Origin: Serinibacter arcticus
GTDB lineage: Bacteria > Actinomycetota > Actinomycetes > Actinomycetales > Beutenbergiaceae
DNA length: 64,000 bases
NCBI RefSeq assembly: GCF_003121705.1
Contig: NZ_PYHR01000002.1
Coordinates: 1,054,001 to 1,118,000 of the forward strand
Reading direction: 5' to 3'
Shown here: piece after piece, positions 56,164 to 64,000 of the stretch
How positions within the stretch are numbered: position 1 is the stretch's first letter
Layout: the number at the start of each line of letters is the position of its first letter
Position numbers and translations under genes: made by a program
Notes under the pieces: model-generated
The model's input: the letters and a program-made list of their open reading frames with translations, nothing else
The model's database searches: none
What the model was told of the DNA's origin: nothing

Positions 56164-58902
56164 ATGACCAACGCTCCCCTGGGCACCGGTGTGCCCGCCA
56201 CCGCCTCGACCGACCACGACCACGGCCTGCTGGGCGCCGTCGTCGTCCCGGACCGGGTGGGTGTCGAGGGCCTGGAGGAGAAGTGGGCGCCGGTGTGGGA
56301 CGCCGAGCAGCTGCACGCCTTCGACCGCACCGCCGAGCGCGGATCCGTGTTCTCGATCGACACGCCGCCGCCGACCGCGTCGGGCAGCCTGCACATCGGC
56401 CACGTGTTCTCCTACACGCACACCGACGTGGTGGCCCGCTTCCAGCGCGCCCGCGGCAAGGACGTCTTCTACCCGATGGGCTGGGACGACAACGGCCTGC
56501 CCACCGAGCGCCGCGTGCAGAACTACTACGGCGTGCGCTGCGACCCGACGCTGGCCTACGAGGGCGACGACTTCACTCCCCCGCACTCCGGCGGCGCCAC
56601 CAGCGTGAAGGCCGGCGACCAGGTGCCGGTCTCGCGCCGCACGTTCGTGCGCCTGTGCGAGCAGCTGACCGCCGAGGACGAGAAGCAGTTCGAGGCGCTG
56701 TGGCGCCACCTCGGCCTCTCGGTCGACTGGAACCACCAGTACCAGACCATCGGGGCCACGGCCCGCGCCGTCGCGCAGACCGCCTTCCTGCGCAACCTCG
56801 ACCGGGGCGAGGCCTACCAGGCCGAGGCGCCCGGACTGTGGGACGTGACGTTCCAGACGGCGGTCGCCCAGGCGGAGCTCGAGGCCCGCGACTACCCGGG
56901 CCACTACCACTCCATCGCGTTCCACGCCGCGGGAGGTGAGGACGTCGTCATCGAGACGACCCGCCCCGAGCTCCTGGCCGCGTGCGTCGCGCTGATCGCG
57001 CACCCCGACGACGAGCGCTACCAGCACCTGTTCGGCACCACGGTGACCACGCCCGTCTTCGGCGTCGAGATCCCCGTGCTCGCCCACCCCTCCGCCGAGG
57101 CGGACAAGGGCTCCGGCATCGCGATGTGCTGCACGTTCGGCGACCTCACCGACGTGCAGTGGTGGCGCGAGCTGAACCTGCCCACGCGCTCGATCGTGCA
57201 GCGCGACGGCCGCATCAGCCGCGAGACGCCCGAGTGGGTGACGACCGAGGCCGGCCGCGCGACCTTCGCCGAGCTGGCGGGCAAGACGACCTTCTCGGCG
57301 CGCACCGCCGTCGTCGAGGCCCTGCGCACCAGCGGTGAGCTGCTGGGCGAGCCGAAGGCCACGCAGCGCAAGGCGAACTTCTTCGAGAAGGGCGACAAGC
57401 CGCTCGAGATCGTCACGTCGCGCCAGTGGTACATCCGCAACGGCGGCCGCGAGATGCCCGGCCGCGACCTGCGCGGCGAGCTGCTCGCGCGCGGCGACGA
57501 GCTCGAGTTCCACCCGGACTTCATGCGCGTGCGCTACTCCAACTGGGTCGGCGGCCTCAACGGCGACTGGCTCGTCTCGCGCCAGCGCTTCTTCGGCGTG
57601 CCGATCCCGGTCTGGTACCCGGTGGACGAGGCGGGCGAGACCCGCTGGGAGACGCCGCTCGTGCCGGACGAGGCGAGCCTGCCGATCGACCCGAGCTCCG
57701 ACGTCCCTGCCGGCTACACGGCCGACCAGCGCGGTGTCGCGGGCGGCTTCGTGGGCGACCCCGACATCATGGACACGTGGGCGACGAGCTCGCTGACCCC
57801 GCAGATCGCCGGCGGCTGGCTGCACGACACGGACCTGTTCGAGCGCGTCTTCCCGATGGACGTGCGGCCGCAGGGGCAGGACATCATCCGCACCTGGCTG
57901 TTCTCGACCGTGGTGCGCAGCCACCTCGAGCACGGCACGCTGCCGTGGAAGCACGCGGCGATCTCCGGCTGGATCCTCGATCCCGACCGCAAGAAGATGA
58001 GCAAGTCCAAGGGCAACGTCGTCACGCCGATGGACCTGCTCGTGGAGCACGGCTCCGACGCCGTCCGGTACTGGGCCGCGTCCGCGCGGCTGGGCACCGA
58101 CGCCGCGTTCGAGGTCGGCCAGATGAAGATCGGCCGCCGCCTCGCGATCAAGGTGCTGAACGCCAGCAAGTTCGCGCTCACGGCCGCGCCCGAGGGCGCC
58201 GCGGTGGTGCTCGACCCCGCCGCCGTCACCGAGGCGATCGACCGCGCGCTGCTGGCCGACCTGGCTGACGTCGTGGATGCGGCCACCGCCGCGTTCACCG
58301 ACTTCGACCACGCCCGCGCGCTCGAGACCACGGAGACGTTCTTCTGGACGTTCTGCGACGACTACCTCGAGCTCGTGAAGGACCGCGCCTACGGGCGCGG
58401 CGCCACGCAGCCTGACGGGACGACGGCGGAGCTCACGCCCGCGCAGATCGCCTCGGCGCGCGCCACGCTCGCCCTGGCGCTCGACGTGCTGCTGCGCCTG
58501 TTCGCGCCGTTCCTGCCGTTCGCGACGAGCGAGGTCTGGTCGTGGTGGCGCTCGGGCTCGGTGCACTCCGCGCCGTGGCCGACGACGGACGCGCTGCGCG
58601 CCGCCGCCGGCGACGCCCCCGACGCCGGGCTCGTCCGGACCGCCGGGGCGGCCCTCAGCGCGCTGCGCAAGGTCAAGAGCGAGGCGAAGGTCTCCCAGCG
58701 CACGCCGATCCTCGCCGTCGAGCTCCTCGCCACCGAGGTGGCCGCGGGCCAGGTGGCCGCGGTCGAGTCCGACCTGCGCGCCGCGGGCAAGGTGACCTCG
58801 CCGCTGGCGATCACGGTCGGCACTCCCGCGACGCCCGACGGCGAGAGCCTCGCCGTCGCCGTCTCGCAGGCCGAGCTCGGTGAGGCGCCGCCGAAGGGCT
58901 GA
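56164..58902 (+). CDS. valS: Valine--tRNA ligase
   Basis: 912 aa. HIGH motif in TASGSLHIGHVFSYTHTDVV, editing domain segments (VIETTRPELLAACVALIAHP) and KMSKS in DRKKMSKSKGNVVTPMDLLV. The C-terminus lacks the long coiled coil of E. coli ValS, which fits the shorter archaeal-like form common in actinobacteria. Three in-frame ATGs (56152, 56155, 56164) are possible; none has a clear Shine-Dalgarno and 56164 is chosen as the conservative one. Divergent from lysX; followed at 24 nt by the acyl-CoA ligase gene. Confidence 0.95.
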   Translation: MTNAPLGTGVPATASTDHDHGLLGAVVVPDRVGVEGLEEKWAPVWDAEQLHAFDRTAERGSVFSIDTPPPTASGSLHIGHVFSYTHTDVVARFQRARGKDVFYPMGWDDNGLPTERRVQNYYGVRCDPTLAYEGDDFTPPHSGGATSVKAGDQVPVSRRTFVRLCEQLTAEDEKQFEALWRHLGLSVDWNHQYQTIGATARAVAQTAFLRNLDRGEAYQAEAPGLWDVTFQTAVAQAELEARDYPGHYHSIAFHAAGGEDVVIETTRPELLAACVALIAHPDDERYQHLFGTTVTTPVFGVEIPVLAHPSAEADKGSGIAMCCTFGDLTDVQWWRELNLPTRSIVQRDGRISRETPEWVTTEAGRATFAELAGKTTFSARTAVVEALRTSGELLGEPKATQRKANFFEKGDKPLEIVTSRQWYIRNGGREMPGRDLRGELLARGDELEFHPDFMRVRYSNWVGGLNGDWLVSRQRFFGVPIPVWYPVDEAGETRWETPLVPDEASLPIDPSSDVPAGYTADQRGVAGGFVGDPDIMDTWATSSLTPQIAGGWLHDTDLFERVFPMDVRPQGQDIIRTWLFSTVVRSHLEHGTLPWKHAAISGWILDPDRKKMSKSKGNVVTPMDLLVEHGSDAVRYWAASARLGTDAAFEVGQMKIGRRLAIKVLNASKFALTAAPEGAAVVLDPAAVTEAIDRALLADLADVVDAATAAFTDFDHARALETTETFFWTFCDDYLELVKDRAYGRGATQPDGTTAELTPAQIASARATLALALDVLLRLFAPFLPFATSEVWSWWRSGSVHSAPWPTTDALRAAAGDAPDAGLVRTAGAALSALRKVKSEAKVSQRTPILAVELLATEVAAGQVAAVESDLRAAGKVTSPLAITVGTPATPDGESLAVAVSQAELGEAPPKG

Positions 58903-58926
58903 CCCCGTCCTGGCAGGATGGCGGGC

Positions 58927-60750
58927 ATGACTCAGGTGTCCACCACTCCCGCCGTGGTCGAGTTCGACCCGGCCGTCTCGATCCCCGGCGCGCTGCGCGA
59001 CCGCGCCGCCGCCCACCCCAACCAGGTGATCGTCGAGCGGCGGGTCGCGGGCGCCTGGACGCCCGTGACGGCGTCGCAGTTCGCTCGCCAGGTCACCGAC
59101 CTCGCGCGCGGGCTGGTCGCCTGGGGGCTGGAGCCGGGCGACGTCGTCGCGATCATGGGCCGGACCAGCTACGAGTGGACGCTCGCCGACTTCGCGGTCT
59201 GGACGGCCGGCGGCGTGCCGGTTCCGATCTACGAGACCTCCTCCCCCGACCAGATCTCCTGGATCGCCGGCGACTCCGGCGCCGTGCTGGTGCTCGCCGA
59301 GACGGACGAGCACGCGGCGCGGCTGGGCGAGGCTGCGGTGGAGTCGGTGCGCGACGTCGTGACGTTCAACCGGCTCGGCGAGCTCGCGGCCCGCGCCGGC
59401 GAGGTCGACCCGAGCGTCGTCGCCGCCCGCACCGCCGCCCTGGGCGGGAACGACCTCGCGACGATCATCTACACCTCCGGCACGACCGGACGGCCCAAGG
59501 GCGTCGAGCTGACGCACGGGAACTTCGTCTACCTCGCGCGCAACGGTGCCCGCTCCGACCTGCACGACGTCGTCTCGCTGCCGCACTCGCGCACGCTGCT
59601 GTTCATGCCGCTCGCGCACGTGTTCGCGCGCTTCATCCAGGTGCTGTGCATCGTCGAGGCCGGCATCCTGGGCCACTCCCCCGACACGAAGAACCTCGTC
59701 GCCGACCTCGGCTCGTTCAAGCCGTCGTTCCTGCTCGCCGTCCCGCGGGTGTTCGAGAAGGTCTTCAACTCCGCGCAGCAGAAGGCGGCCGGCGGGCTGA
59801 AGAAGCGCGTGTTCTCGTTCGCCGTCGCGACGGCGATCGCCTACTCGCAGGCGCTGAGCACCCCGACCGGACCGTCGGCCGCGCTCAAGGCGCGACACCG
59901 GGTGGCGGACCGTCTCGTGCTGGCGAAGCTGACGGCGGCGATGGGCGGATCGCTCGATTACGCGATCTCCGGCGGCGCCCCGCTCGGCGCGCGACTGGGC
60001 CACTTCTACCGCGGCATGGGCGTGACCATCCTCGAGGGCTACGGGATGACCGAGACGACGGCGCCCACGACGGTCAACCTGCCGCAGGACGTGCGGATCG
60101 GCACGGTCGGCCCCGCCTACCCGGGCACCGAGCTGCGCATCGCCGACGACGGCGAGATCCAGGTGCACGGACCGCACGTCTTCCGCGGCTACCACGGCAA
60201 CCCGGAGGCGACGGCACAAGCGTTCACCGACGACGGCTGGCTGCGGTCGGGCGACCTCGGCGCCCTCGACGGGGCCGGCTACCTGACGATCACGGGGCGT
60301 CGCAAGGAGATCATCATCACCGCGGGCGGGAAGAACGTCGCCCCGGCCGTGCTCGAGGACGGCTTCCGCGGGCACCCGCTCGTGTCTCAGGTCGTCGTGG
60401 TGGGCGACGGCAAGCCGTTCATCGGCGCCCTGGTGACGATCGACGCCGAGATGCTCCCGGGCTGGCTGGCCAGCAAGGGGCTGGGGGCGCTCTCCGTGGC
60501 CGAGGCCGTTCACTCACCCGAGGTGCAGGCCTCGCTGGTCAAGGCGGCGCAGCGGGCCAACACCGCCGTCTCGCGCGCCGAGTCGATCCGGCGCATCCGC
60601 GTGCTCGACGTCGACCTCACCGAGGCGAACGGCTACCTCACCCCGTCGCTCAAGGTGAAGCGCGAGCTGGTGCACCGCGACTTCGCGGGACCGATCGAGG
60701 AGCTCTACGCCACGGGCGGGGCCGGGCTGGACGTGCCGGTCGCGGGCTGA
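58927..60750 (+). CDS. Long-chain fatty-acid--CoA ligase (FadD15-like)
   Basis: 607 aa AMP-forming ligase. ATP motif TIIYTSGTTGRPKGVELTHG, VLCIVEAGILGHSPDTKNLV, LLAVPRVFEKVFNSAQQKAA, motif LEGYGMTETTAPTTVNLP, GWLRSGDLGALDG and the hinge/Lys region TITGRRKEIIITAGGKNVAP. It activates long-chain fatty acids to acyl-CoA for beta-oxidation or lipid synthesis. Start at ATG 58927 (CAGG 9 nt upstream); ATG 58918 would add three residues. Likely co-transcribed with valS and ended by the hairpins that follow. Confidence 0.9.
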   Translation: MTQVSTTPAVVEFDPAVSIPGALRDRAAAHPNQVIVERRVAGAWTPVTASQFARQVTDLARGLVAWGLEPGDVVAIMGRTSYEWTLADFAVWTAGGVPVPIYETSSPDQISWIAGDSGAVLVLAETDEHAARLGEAAVESVRDVVTFNRLGELAARAGEVDPSVVAARTAALGGNDLATIIYTSGTTGRPKGVELTHGNFVYLARNGARSDLHDVVSLPHSRTLLFMPLAHVFARFIQVLCIVEAGILGHSPDTKNLVADLGSFKPSFLLAVPRVFEKVFNSAQQKAAGGLKKRVFSFAVATAIAYSQALSTPTGPSAALKARHRVADRLVLAKLTAAMGGSLDYAISGGAPLGARLGHFYRGMGVTILEGYGMTETTAPTTVNLPQDVRIGTVGPAYPGTELRIADDGEIQVHGPHVFRGYHGNPEATAQAFTDDGWLRSGDLGALDGAGYLTITGRRKEIIITAGGKNVAPAVLEDGFRGHPLVSQVVVVGDGKPFIGALVTIDAEMLPGWLASKGLGALSVAEAVHSPEVQASLVKAAQRANTAVSRAESIRRIRVLDVDLTEANGYLTPSLKVKRELVHRDFAGPIEELYATGGAGLDVPVAG

Positions 60751-60751
60751 G

Positions 60752-60772
60752 TCGCGCCCCGTCGGGGCGCGA
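60752..60772 (+). terminator. Terminator hairpin after the acyl-CoA ligase
   Basis: TCGCGCCCC-GTC-GGGGCGCGA, a perfect 9-bp stem with a 3-nt loop, one base after the stop codon. Confidence 0.85.
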
Positions 60773-60773
60773 G

Positions 60774-60853
60774 CGCGCCCTTGTGGTCGCGCCCGCCCCG
60801 CGAGCGCGCCCTCGTGGTCGCTGCCGGGCGCTCCTGGCGACCACGAGGGCGCG
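60774..60853. repeat. Alternative hairpins with 17-bp arms
   Basis: CGCGCCCTCGTGGTCGC (60805-60821) pairs exactly with GCGACCACGAGGGCGCG (60837-60853). A second, near-identical left arm (60774-60790, one change) can pair with the same right arm. The two left arms are direct repeats, so two competing folds exist. Lies between the convergent fadD-like gene and the chorismate mutase gene. Confidence 0.75.
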
Positions 60854-60940
60854 GTCGACGTCAGTCGACAGGGGTCCGGCGAGAACACGATCCAGCTCCG
60901 CTGGGCGGAGCCGAGAGGGCGCGGCCCGAGGCAGCGGCGC

Positions 60941-61264
60941 TCAGCGCGCGGCGATGTCCTCGTGGTGGCGGATGACCTCGGCCACGACGAAGGCGAAGAA
61001 CTTCTCGGCGAAGACGGGGTCGAGCCCGGCGTCCTCCGCCAGCGCCCGCAGGCGCGCGACCTGACGTCCCTCGCGCCCCGGATCCGACGCCGGCAGGCCG
61101 AGGTCGGCCTTGAGGACGCCGACCTGCTGGGTCGCCTTGAAACGCTCGGCCATCAGGTGCACGAGCGCCGAGTCGATGTTGTCGATGCTGTGACGCAGGC
61201 GCGCGAGCTCGGGCGGGATCCCGACGGGGACCTCCACCGAGGGTGCGGTGGACGCCTCGGTCAC
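60941..61264 (-). CDS. Chorismate mutase, AroQ type
   Basis: 107 aa helical protein. [60 protein letters not shown] and the C-terminal [20 protein letters not shown] match the AroQ chorismate mutase fold, with Arg, Lys and Glu residues at expected positions. It converts chorismate to prephenate for Phe/Tyr synthesis. GTG start overlaps the clpX stop (GTGA). A longer ATG frame to 61348 lies inside clpX and is rejected. Confidence 0.9.
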   Translation of the reverse strand: MTEASTAPSVEVPVGIPPELARLRHSIDNIDSALVHLMAERFKATQQVGVLKADLGLPASDPGREGRQVARLRALAEDAGLDPVFAEKFFAFVVAEVIRHHEDIAAR

Positions 61265-62547
61265 GCCGGCGTCTTCTCGCGGGCGGCCCGTGTCCCGCGC
61301 TTGGCCGAGTGCAGCACGAGCGTCGGGCTCGTCCGGTCGATCACGCACTCCTTGGTGATCACCACGCGCTCGACGTCGTCGCGGCCCGGGATGTCGAACA
61401 TCACCTGGAGGAGCACCTCCTCCATGATCGCGCGCAGGCCGCGCGCACCGGTGCCGCGCGCGAGCGCCTGGTCGGCGATCGCCGCGACGGCGTCGTCGGT
61501 GAGCTCGAGCTCGACGCCGTCGAGCTCGAACATGCGCTGGAACTGGCGCACGAGCGCGTTGCGCGGCTGCGTGAGGATGTTGACGAGGGCGTCCGTGTCG
61601 AGGCGGCTCACGGTCGCGACCACGGGGAGGCGTCCGACGAACTCCGGGATGAGGCCGAACTTGTGCAGGTCCTCGGGGCGGACCTGTGCGAACAGGTCCT
61701 CCTTCTCCGTGTCGTGCAGCGGGGCGTTGAAGCCCACACCGCGACGGTGCGTCCGCGAGGCGATGATCTCCTCGAGCCCGGCGAAGGCGCCGGCCACGAT
61801 GAACAGCACGTTGGACGTGTCGATCTGGAGGAACTCCTGGTGCGGGTGCTTGCGACCGCCCTGCGGCGGCACCGAGGCGACCGTGCCCTCGATGATCTTC
61901 AGGAGCGCCTGCTGCACGCCCTCGCCCGACACGTCGCGCGTGATGGACGGGTTCTCGGCCTTGCGGGCGATCTTGTCGACCTCGTCGATGTAGATGATCC
62001 CGGTCTCGGCACGCTTGGTGTCGAAGTCCGCGGCCTGGATGAGCTTGAGGAGGATGTTCTCGACGTCCTCACCCACGTAGCCGGCCTCGGTGAGCGCGGT
62101 GGCGTCGGCGATCGCGAACGGGACGTTCAGCATCTTTGCGAGCGTCTGCGCGAGGTAGGTCTTGCCGGTGCCCGTCGGGCCCATCAGGAGCACGTTGGAC
62201 TTGGCGATCTCGATGCCGTCCTCGTGCAGCTTCGTCGGGGCGTTCTTCGACTGGATCCGCTTGTAGTGGTTGTAGACCGCGACGGCGAGCGACTTCTTCG
62301 CGCTGTCCTGGCCGACGATGTAGTCCTCGAGGTGCGCGTAGATCTCGCGCGGCGTCGGGAGCTCGGCGAGATTGACCTCGCTGCCGCCCGGCTCGGACAG
62401 CTCCTCCTCGACGATCTCGTTGCACAGCTCCACGCACTCGGTGCAGATGTACACGCCGTGGCCGGCGATGAGTCGCTTGACCTGCTTCTGGCTCTTCCCG
62501 CAGAACGAGCACTTCAGCAGCTCGACGGGGTCGGTGGGGTGGGCCAT
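61261..62547 (-). CDS. clpX: ATP-dependent Clp protease ATP-binding subunit ClpX
   Basis: 428 aa. N-terminal zinc-binding domain with Cys13, Cys16, Cys35, Cys38 ([31 protein letters not shown]). Walker [21 protein letters not shown], Walker [16 protein letters not shown], sensor [16 protein letters not shown], and [18 protein letters not shown] at the C-terminal domain. It unfolds tagged proteins and feeds them to the ClpP1P2 barrel encoded upstream. ATG at 62547 with a GGGGAGG-rich leader. Confidence 0.97.
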   Translation of the reverse strand: MAHPTDPVELLKCSFCGKSQKQVKRLIAGHGVYICTECVELCNEIVEEELSEPGGSEVNLAELPTPREIYAHLEDYIVGQDSAKKSLAVAVYNHYKRIQSKNAPTKLHEDGIEIAKSNVLLMGPTGTGKTYLAQTLAKMLNVPFAIADATALTEAGYVGEDVENILLKLIQAADFDTKRAETGIIYIDEVDKIARKAENPSITRDVSGEGVQQALLKIIEGTVASVPPQGGRKHPHQEFLQIDTSNVLFIVAGAFAGLEEIIASRTHRRGVGFNAPLHDTEKEDLFAQVRPEDLHKFGLIPEFVGRLPVVATVSRLDTDALVNILTQPRNALVRQFQRMFELDGVELELTDDAVAAIADQALARGTGARGLRAIMEEVLLQVMFDIPGRDDVERVVITKECVIDRTSPTLVLHSAKRGTRAAREKTPA

Positions 62548-62723
62548 CGTCTCGCCTCCCCTCCTCGCGCACGGGCCTGCCCCGTCGCGCGTGACGTCGT
62601 CGGAGACCGCCTGTCTGGCGGCCACCCGGGTCGTTCGTAACAATTCCACCCTACGTCGGGCGCTTGCGCCACGCCGTGTTCGGCCGGCCGCGCGTGTCGC
62701 GCACCTGGGGTCCGGCCGATGGG

Positions 62724-62757
62724 CCGGCCGGCGGGTCGTGTCGACCCCGCCGGCCGG
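62724..62757 (-). terminator. Hairpin between clpP2 and clpX
   Basis: CCGGCCGGCGGGTC (62724-62737) pairs with GACCCCGCCGGCCGG (62743-62757), with one bulged C and a short loop. It may end or attenuate clpP1-clpP2 transcription before clpX. Confidence 0.7.
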
Positions 62758-62769
62758 ACCTGCCGGGGG

Positions 62770-63447
62770 TCAGCGCACGGGGGCGACGACCTTCTTTCGG
62801 CTCTCGAGGACCTGGTCGACGATGCCGTACTCCAGCGCCATCGGGGCCGTGAGGATCTTGTCGCGCTCGATGTCCTTGCGGACCTGCGCCGAGTCGCGGC
62901 CGGTGTGCGACGCGAGGGTGTCCTCGAGCCACTCCCGCATCCGGATGATCTCGTTGGCCTGGATCTCGATGTCGGACGCCTGGCCGTAGCCGCCGCCGGA
63001 CATCGCCGGCTGGTGGATCAGGACGCGGGCGTTCGGCAGCGCCAGGCGCTTGCCCGGGCTCCCGGCGGCGAGCAGCACGGCCGCGGCCGAGGCGGCCTGA
63101 CCGAGGCAGACCGTCTGGATCTGGGGGCTGATGTACTGCATCGTGTCGTAGATCGCCGACATCGCGGTGAACGAGCCACCGGGCGAGTTGATGTACATCG
63201 TGATGAGGCCGTCGGGGTCCAGGCTCTCGAGCACGAGCAGCTGCGCCATGACGTCGTCGGCCGAGGCGTCGTCCACCTGCACGCCGAGGAAGATGATGCG
63301 GTCCTCGAAGAGCTTGGTGTACGGGTCCTGGCGCTTGAAACCGTAGGCGGTGCGCTCCTCGTACTGCGGGAGGATGTAGCGCGAGGACGGCGACGGCGCG
63401 GCGAGCCCGCCGAAGCCGGCGGGAGCGGTGAGGTTCACGGGGTTCAC
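62770..63447 (-). CDS. clpP2: ATP-dependent Clp protease proteolytic subunit ClpP2
   Basis: 225 aa. Catalytic triad segments: Ser in [20 protein letters not shown], His in [20 protein letters not shown] and Asp in the [20 protein letters not shown] region; oxyanion region [23 protein letters not shown] at 63447 gives N-P-V-N-L-T-A-P and has AGGAG 7 nt before it; the longer frame runs into clpP1. Second subunit of the actinobacterial two-ring ClpP1P2 protease. Confidence 0.94.
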   Translation of the reverse strand: MNPVNLTAPAGFGGLAAPSPSSRYILPQYEERTAYGFKRQDPYTKLFEDRIIFLGVQVDDASADDVMAQLLVLESLDPDGLITMYINSPGGSFTAMSAIYDTMQYISPQIQTVCLGQAASAAAVLLAAGSPGKRLALPNARVLIHQPAMSGGGYGQASDIEIQANEIIRMREWLEDTLASHTGRDSAQVRKDIERDKILTAPMALEYGIVDQVLESRKKVVAPVR

Positions 63448-63472
63448 GTTGTCTCTCCTAGGTCTCGTCGTC

Positions 63473-64000
63473 TCAGTCCGTCGTCCCGCCGCCACCGGCG
63501 ACGTTCGCGGCGTGGGTGACGACGTGGTCGATGAAGCCGTACTCGAGGGCCTCGGCCGCGGTGAACCAGCGGTCGCGGTCGGCGTCCTCGTTGACCTGCT
63601 CCGGGGTCTTGCCCGTCTGCTCGGCGGTCAGCTCGGCCATCACGCGCTTCATGTGGAGGATGAGCTCCGCGTTGATGCGGATGTCGGTGGCCGTGCCACC
63701 GATGCCGCCCGACGGCTGGTGCATCATCACGCGGGCGTGGGGCGTGGCGTAGCGCTTGCCCTTGGTACCCGAGGCGAGCAGGAACTGGCCCATCGAGGCA
63801 GCCATGCCCATCGCCACGGTGGCGACGTCGGGCTGGATGAACTGCATCGTGTCGTAGATGGCCATGCCGGCGGTGACGGAACCGCCCGGCGAGTTGATGT
63901 AGAGCCAGATGTCCTTGTCCGGGTCCTCGGCGGCGAGGAGGAGCATCTGCGCGCAGATCGCGTTGGCGTTGTCGTCCCGCACCTCCGAGCCCAGCCAGAT
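63473..64000 (-). CDS. clpP1: ATP-dependent Clp protease proteolytic subunit ClpP1, 5' part outside the window
   Basis: 175 residues visible, open to the window edge ([20 protein letters not shown] at its visible start). Ser in [20 protein letters not shown], His in [20 protein letters not shown] and Asp in [20 protein letters not shown] are all present, with the [20 protein letters not shown] segment. Lies 25 nt upstream of clpP2. About 20-30 N-terminal residues are missing. Confidence 0.94.
   Translation of the reverse strand: MWLGSEVRDDNANAICAQMLLLAAEDPDKDIWLYINSPGGSVTAGMAIYDTMQFIQPDVATVAMGMAASMGQFLLASGTKGKRYATPHARVMMHQPSGGIGGTATDIRINAELILHMKRVMAELTAEQTGKTPEQVNEDADRDRWFTAAEALEYGFIDHVVTHAANVAGGGGTTD

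Noticed and set aside
56086-60513. Open frame of 1475 codons antisense to valS and the acyl-CoA ligase
   Set aside because: Same compositional shadow; both plus-strand genes have complete catalytic motifs.

Overview
The window is 64 kb of very GC-rich DNA with dense, short-spaced genes, many starting at GTG and many joined by 4-bp ATGA or GTGA stop/start overlaps. The gene order (rnhB-lepB-rplS-trmD-rimM-KH-rpsP-ffh, glnD-glnB-amtB-ftsY-smc, ileS-folC, valS, clpX-clpP2-clpP1) together with DUF2469, DUF4233, LysX and F420-linked genes points to a chromosome of an actinobacterium, most likely order Micrococcales (Cellulomonas-like). The family-level placement is inference. No rRNA, tRNA, prophage, insertion sequence or CRISPR array was seen.

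Layout. 1-840: end of an EamA permease. 797-7690 (minus): RNase HII, signal peptidase, ribosomal proteins L19 and S16, tRNA methylation, 16S maturation and Ffh. 7718-11174 (minus): amtB-glnB-glnD nitrogen signalling. 11348-16648 (minus): ftsY, a small membrane protein and smc. 16715-17656 (minus): ndk and DUF4233. 17646-27791 (minus): a sugar-use gene cluster, read from high to low coordinates as ABC binding protein, two permeases, class II aldolase, ADP-dependent kinase, DUF4432 mutarotase-like protein, ManA-like isomerase and DhaK-DhaL-DhaM, preceded by its DeoR regulator (27979-28799). 28857-35395 (minus): Na+/H+ antiporter, folC and ileS with a T-box leader. The sugar cluster plus antiporter separates folC from DUF4233-ndk, which normally lie side by side in actinobacteria.

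35696-41627 (plus): tandem repeats, a YcaQ-like glycosylase, a HAD phosphatase and a two-subunit ABC exporter. 41669-43355 (minus): an SDR and an aldo-keto reductase. 43615-46653 (plus): a three-gene uptake ABC transporter resembling the cassette proposed to import F420-0. 46675-50717: DeoR regulator and zinc alcohol dehydrogenase (minus), divergent from a mannitol-type PTS EIICBA (plus). 50855-56072 (minus): cofE (F420-0 glutamate ligase), an F420-dependent oxidoreductase and lysX. 56164-60750 (plus): valS and a long-chain acyl-CoA ligase. 60941-64000 (minus): chorismate mutase, clpX, clpP2 and the 3' part of clpP1.

Two groups deserve attention as systems. The first is the candidate F420-0 salvage module (transporter + cofE + F420 enzyme). 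The second is the sugar cluster, whose gene set forms a plausible import-isomerise-phosphorylate-cleave-DHA pathway for an unidentified sugar. One caution applies throughout: six genes (rnhB, deoR, ileS twice, the second ABC exporter subunit, the F420-0 binding protein, mtlA) carry frameshifts, and all seven are a single missing base in a G/C run. That looks like a consensus sequencing error rather than real gene decay, so I annotate these genes as full-length.
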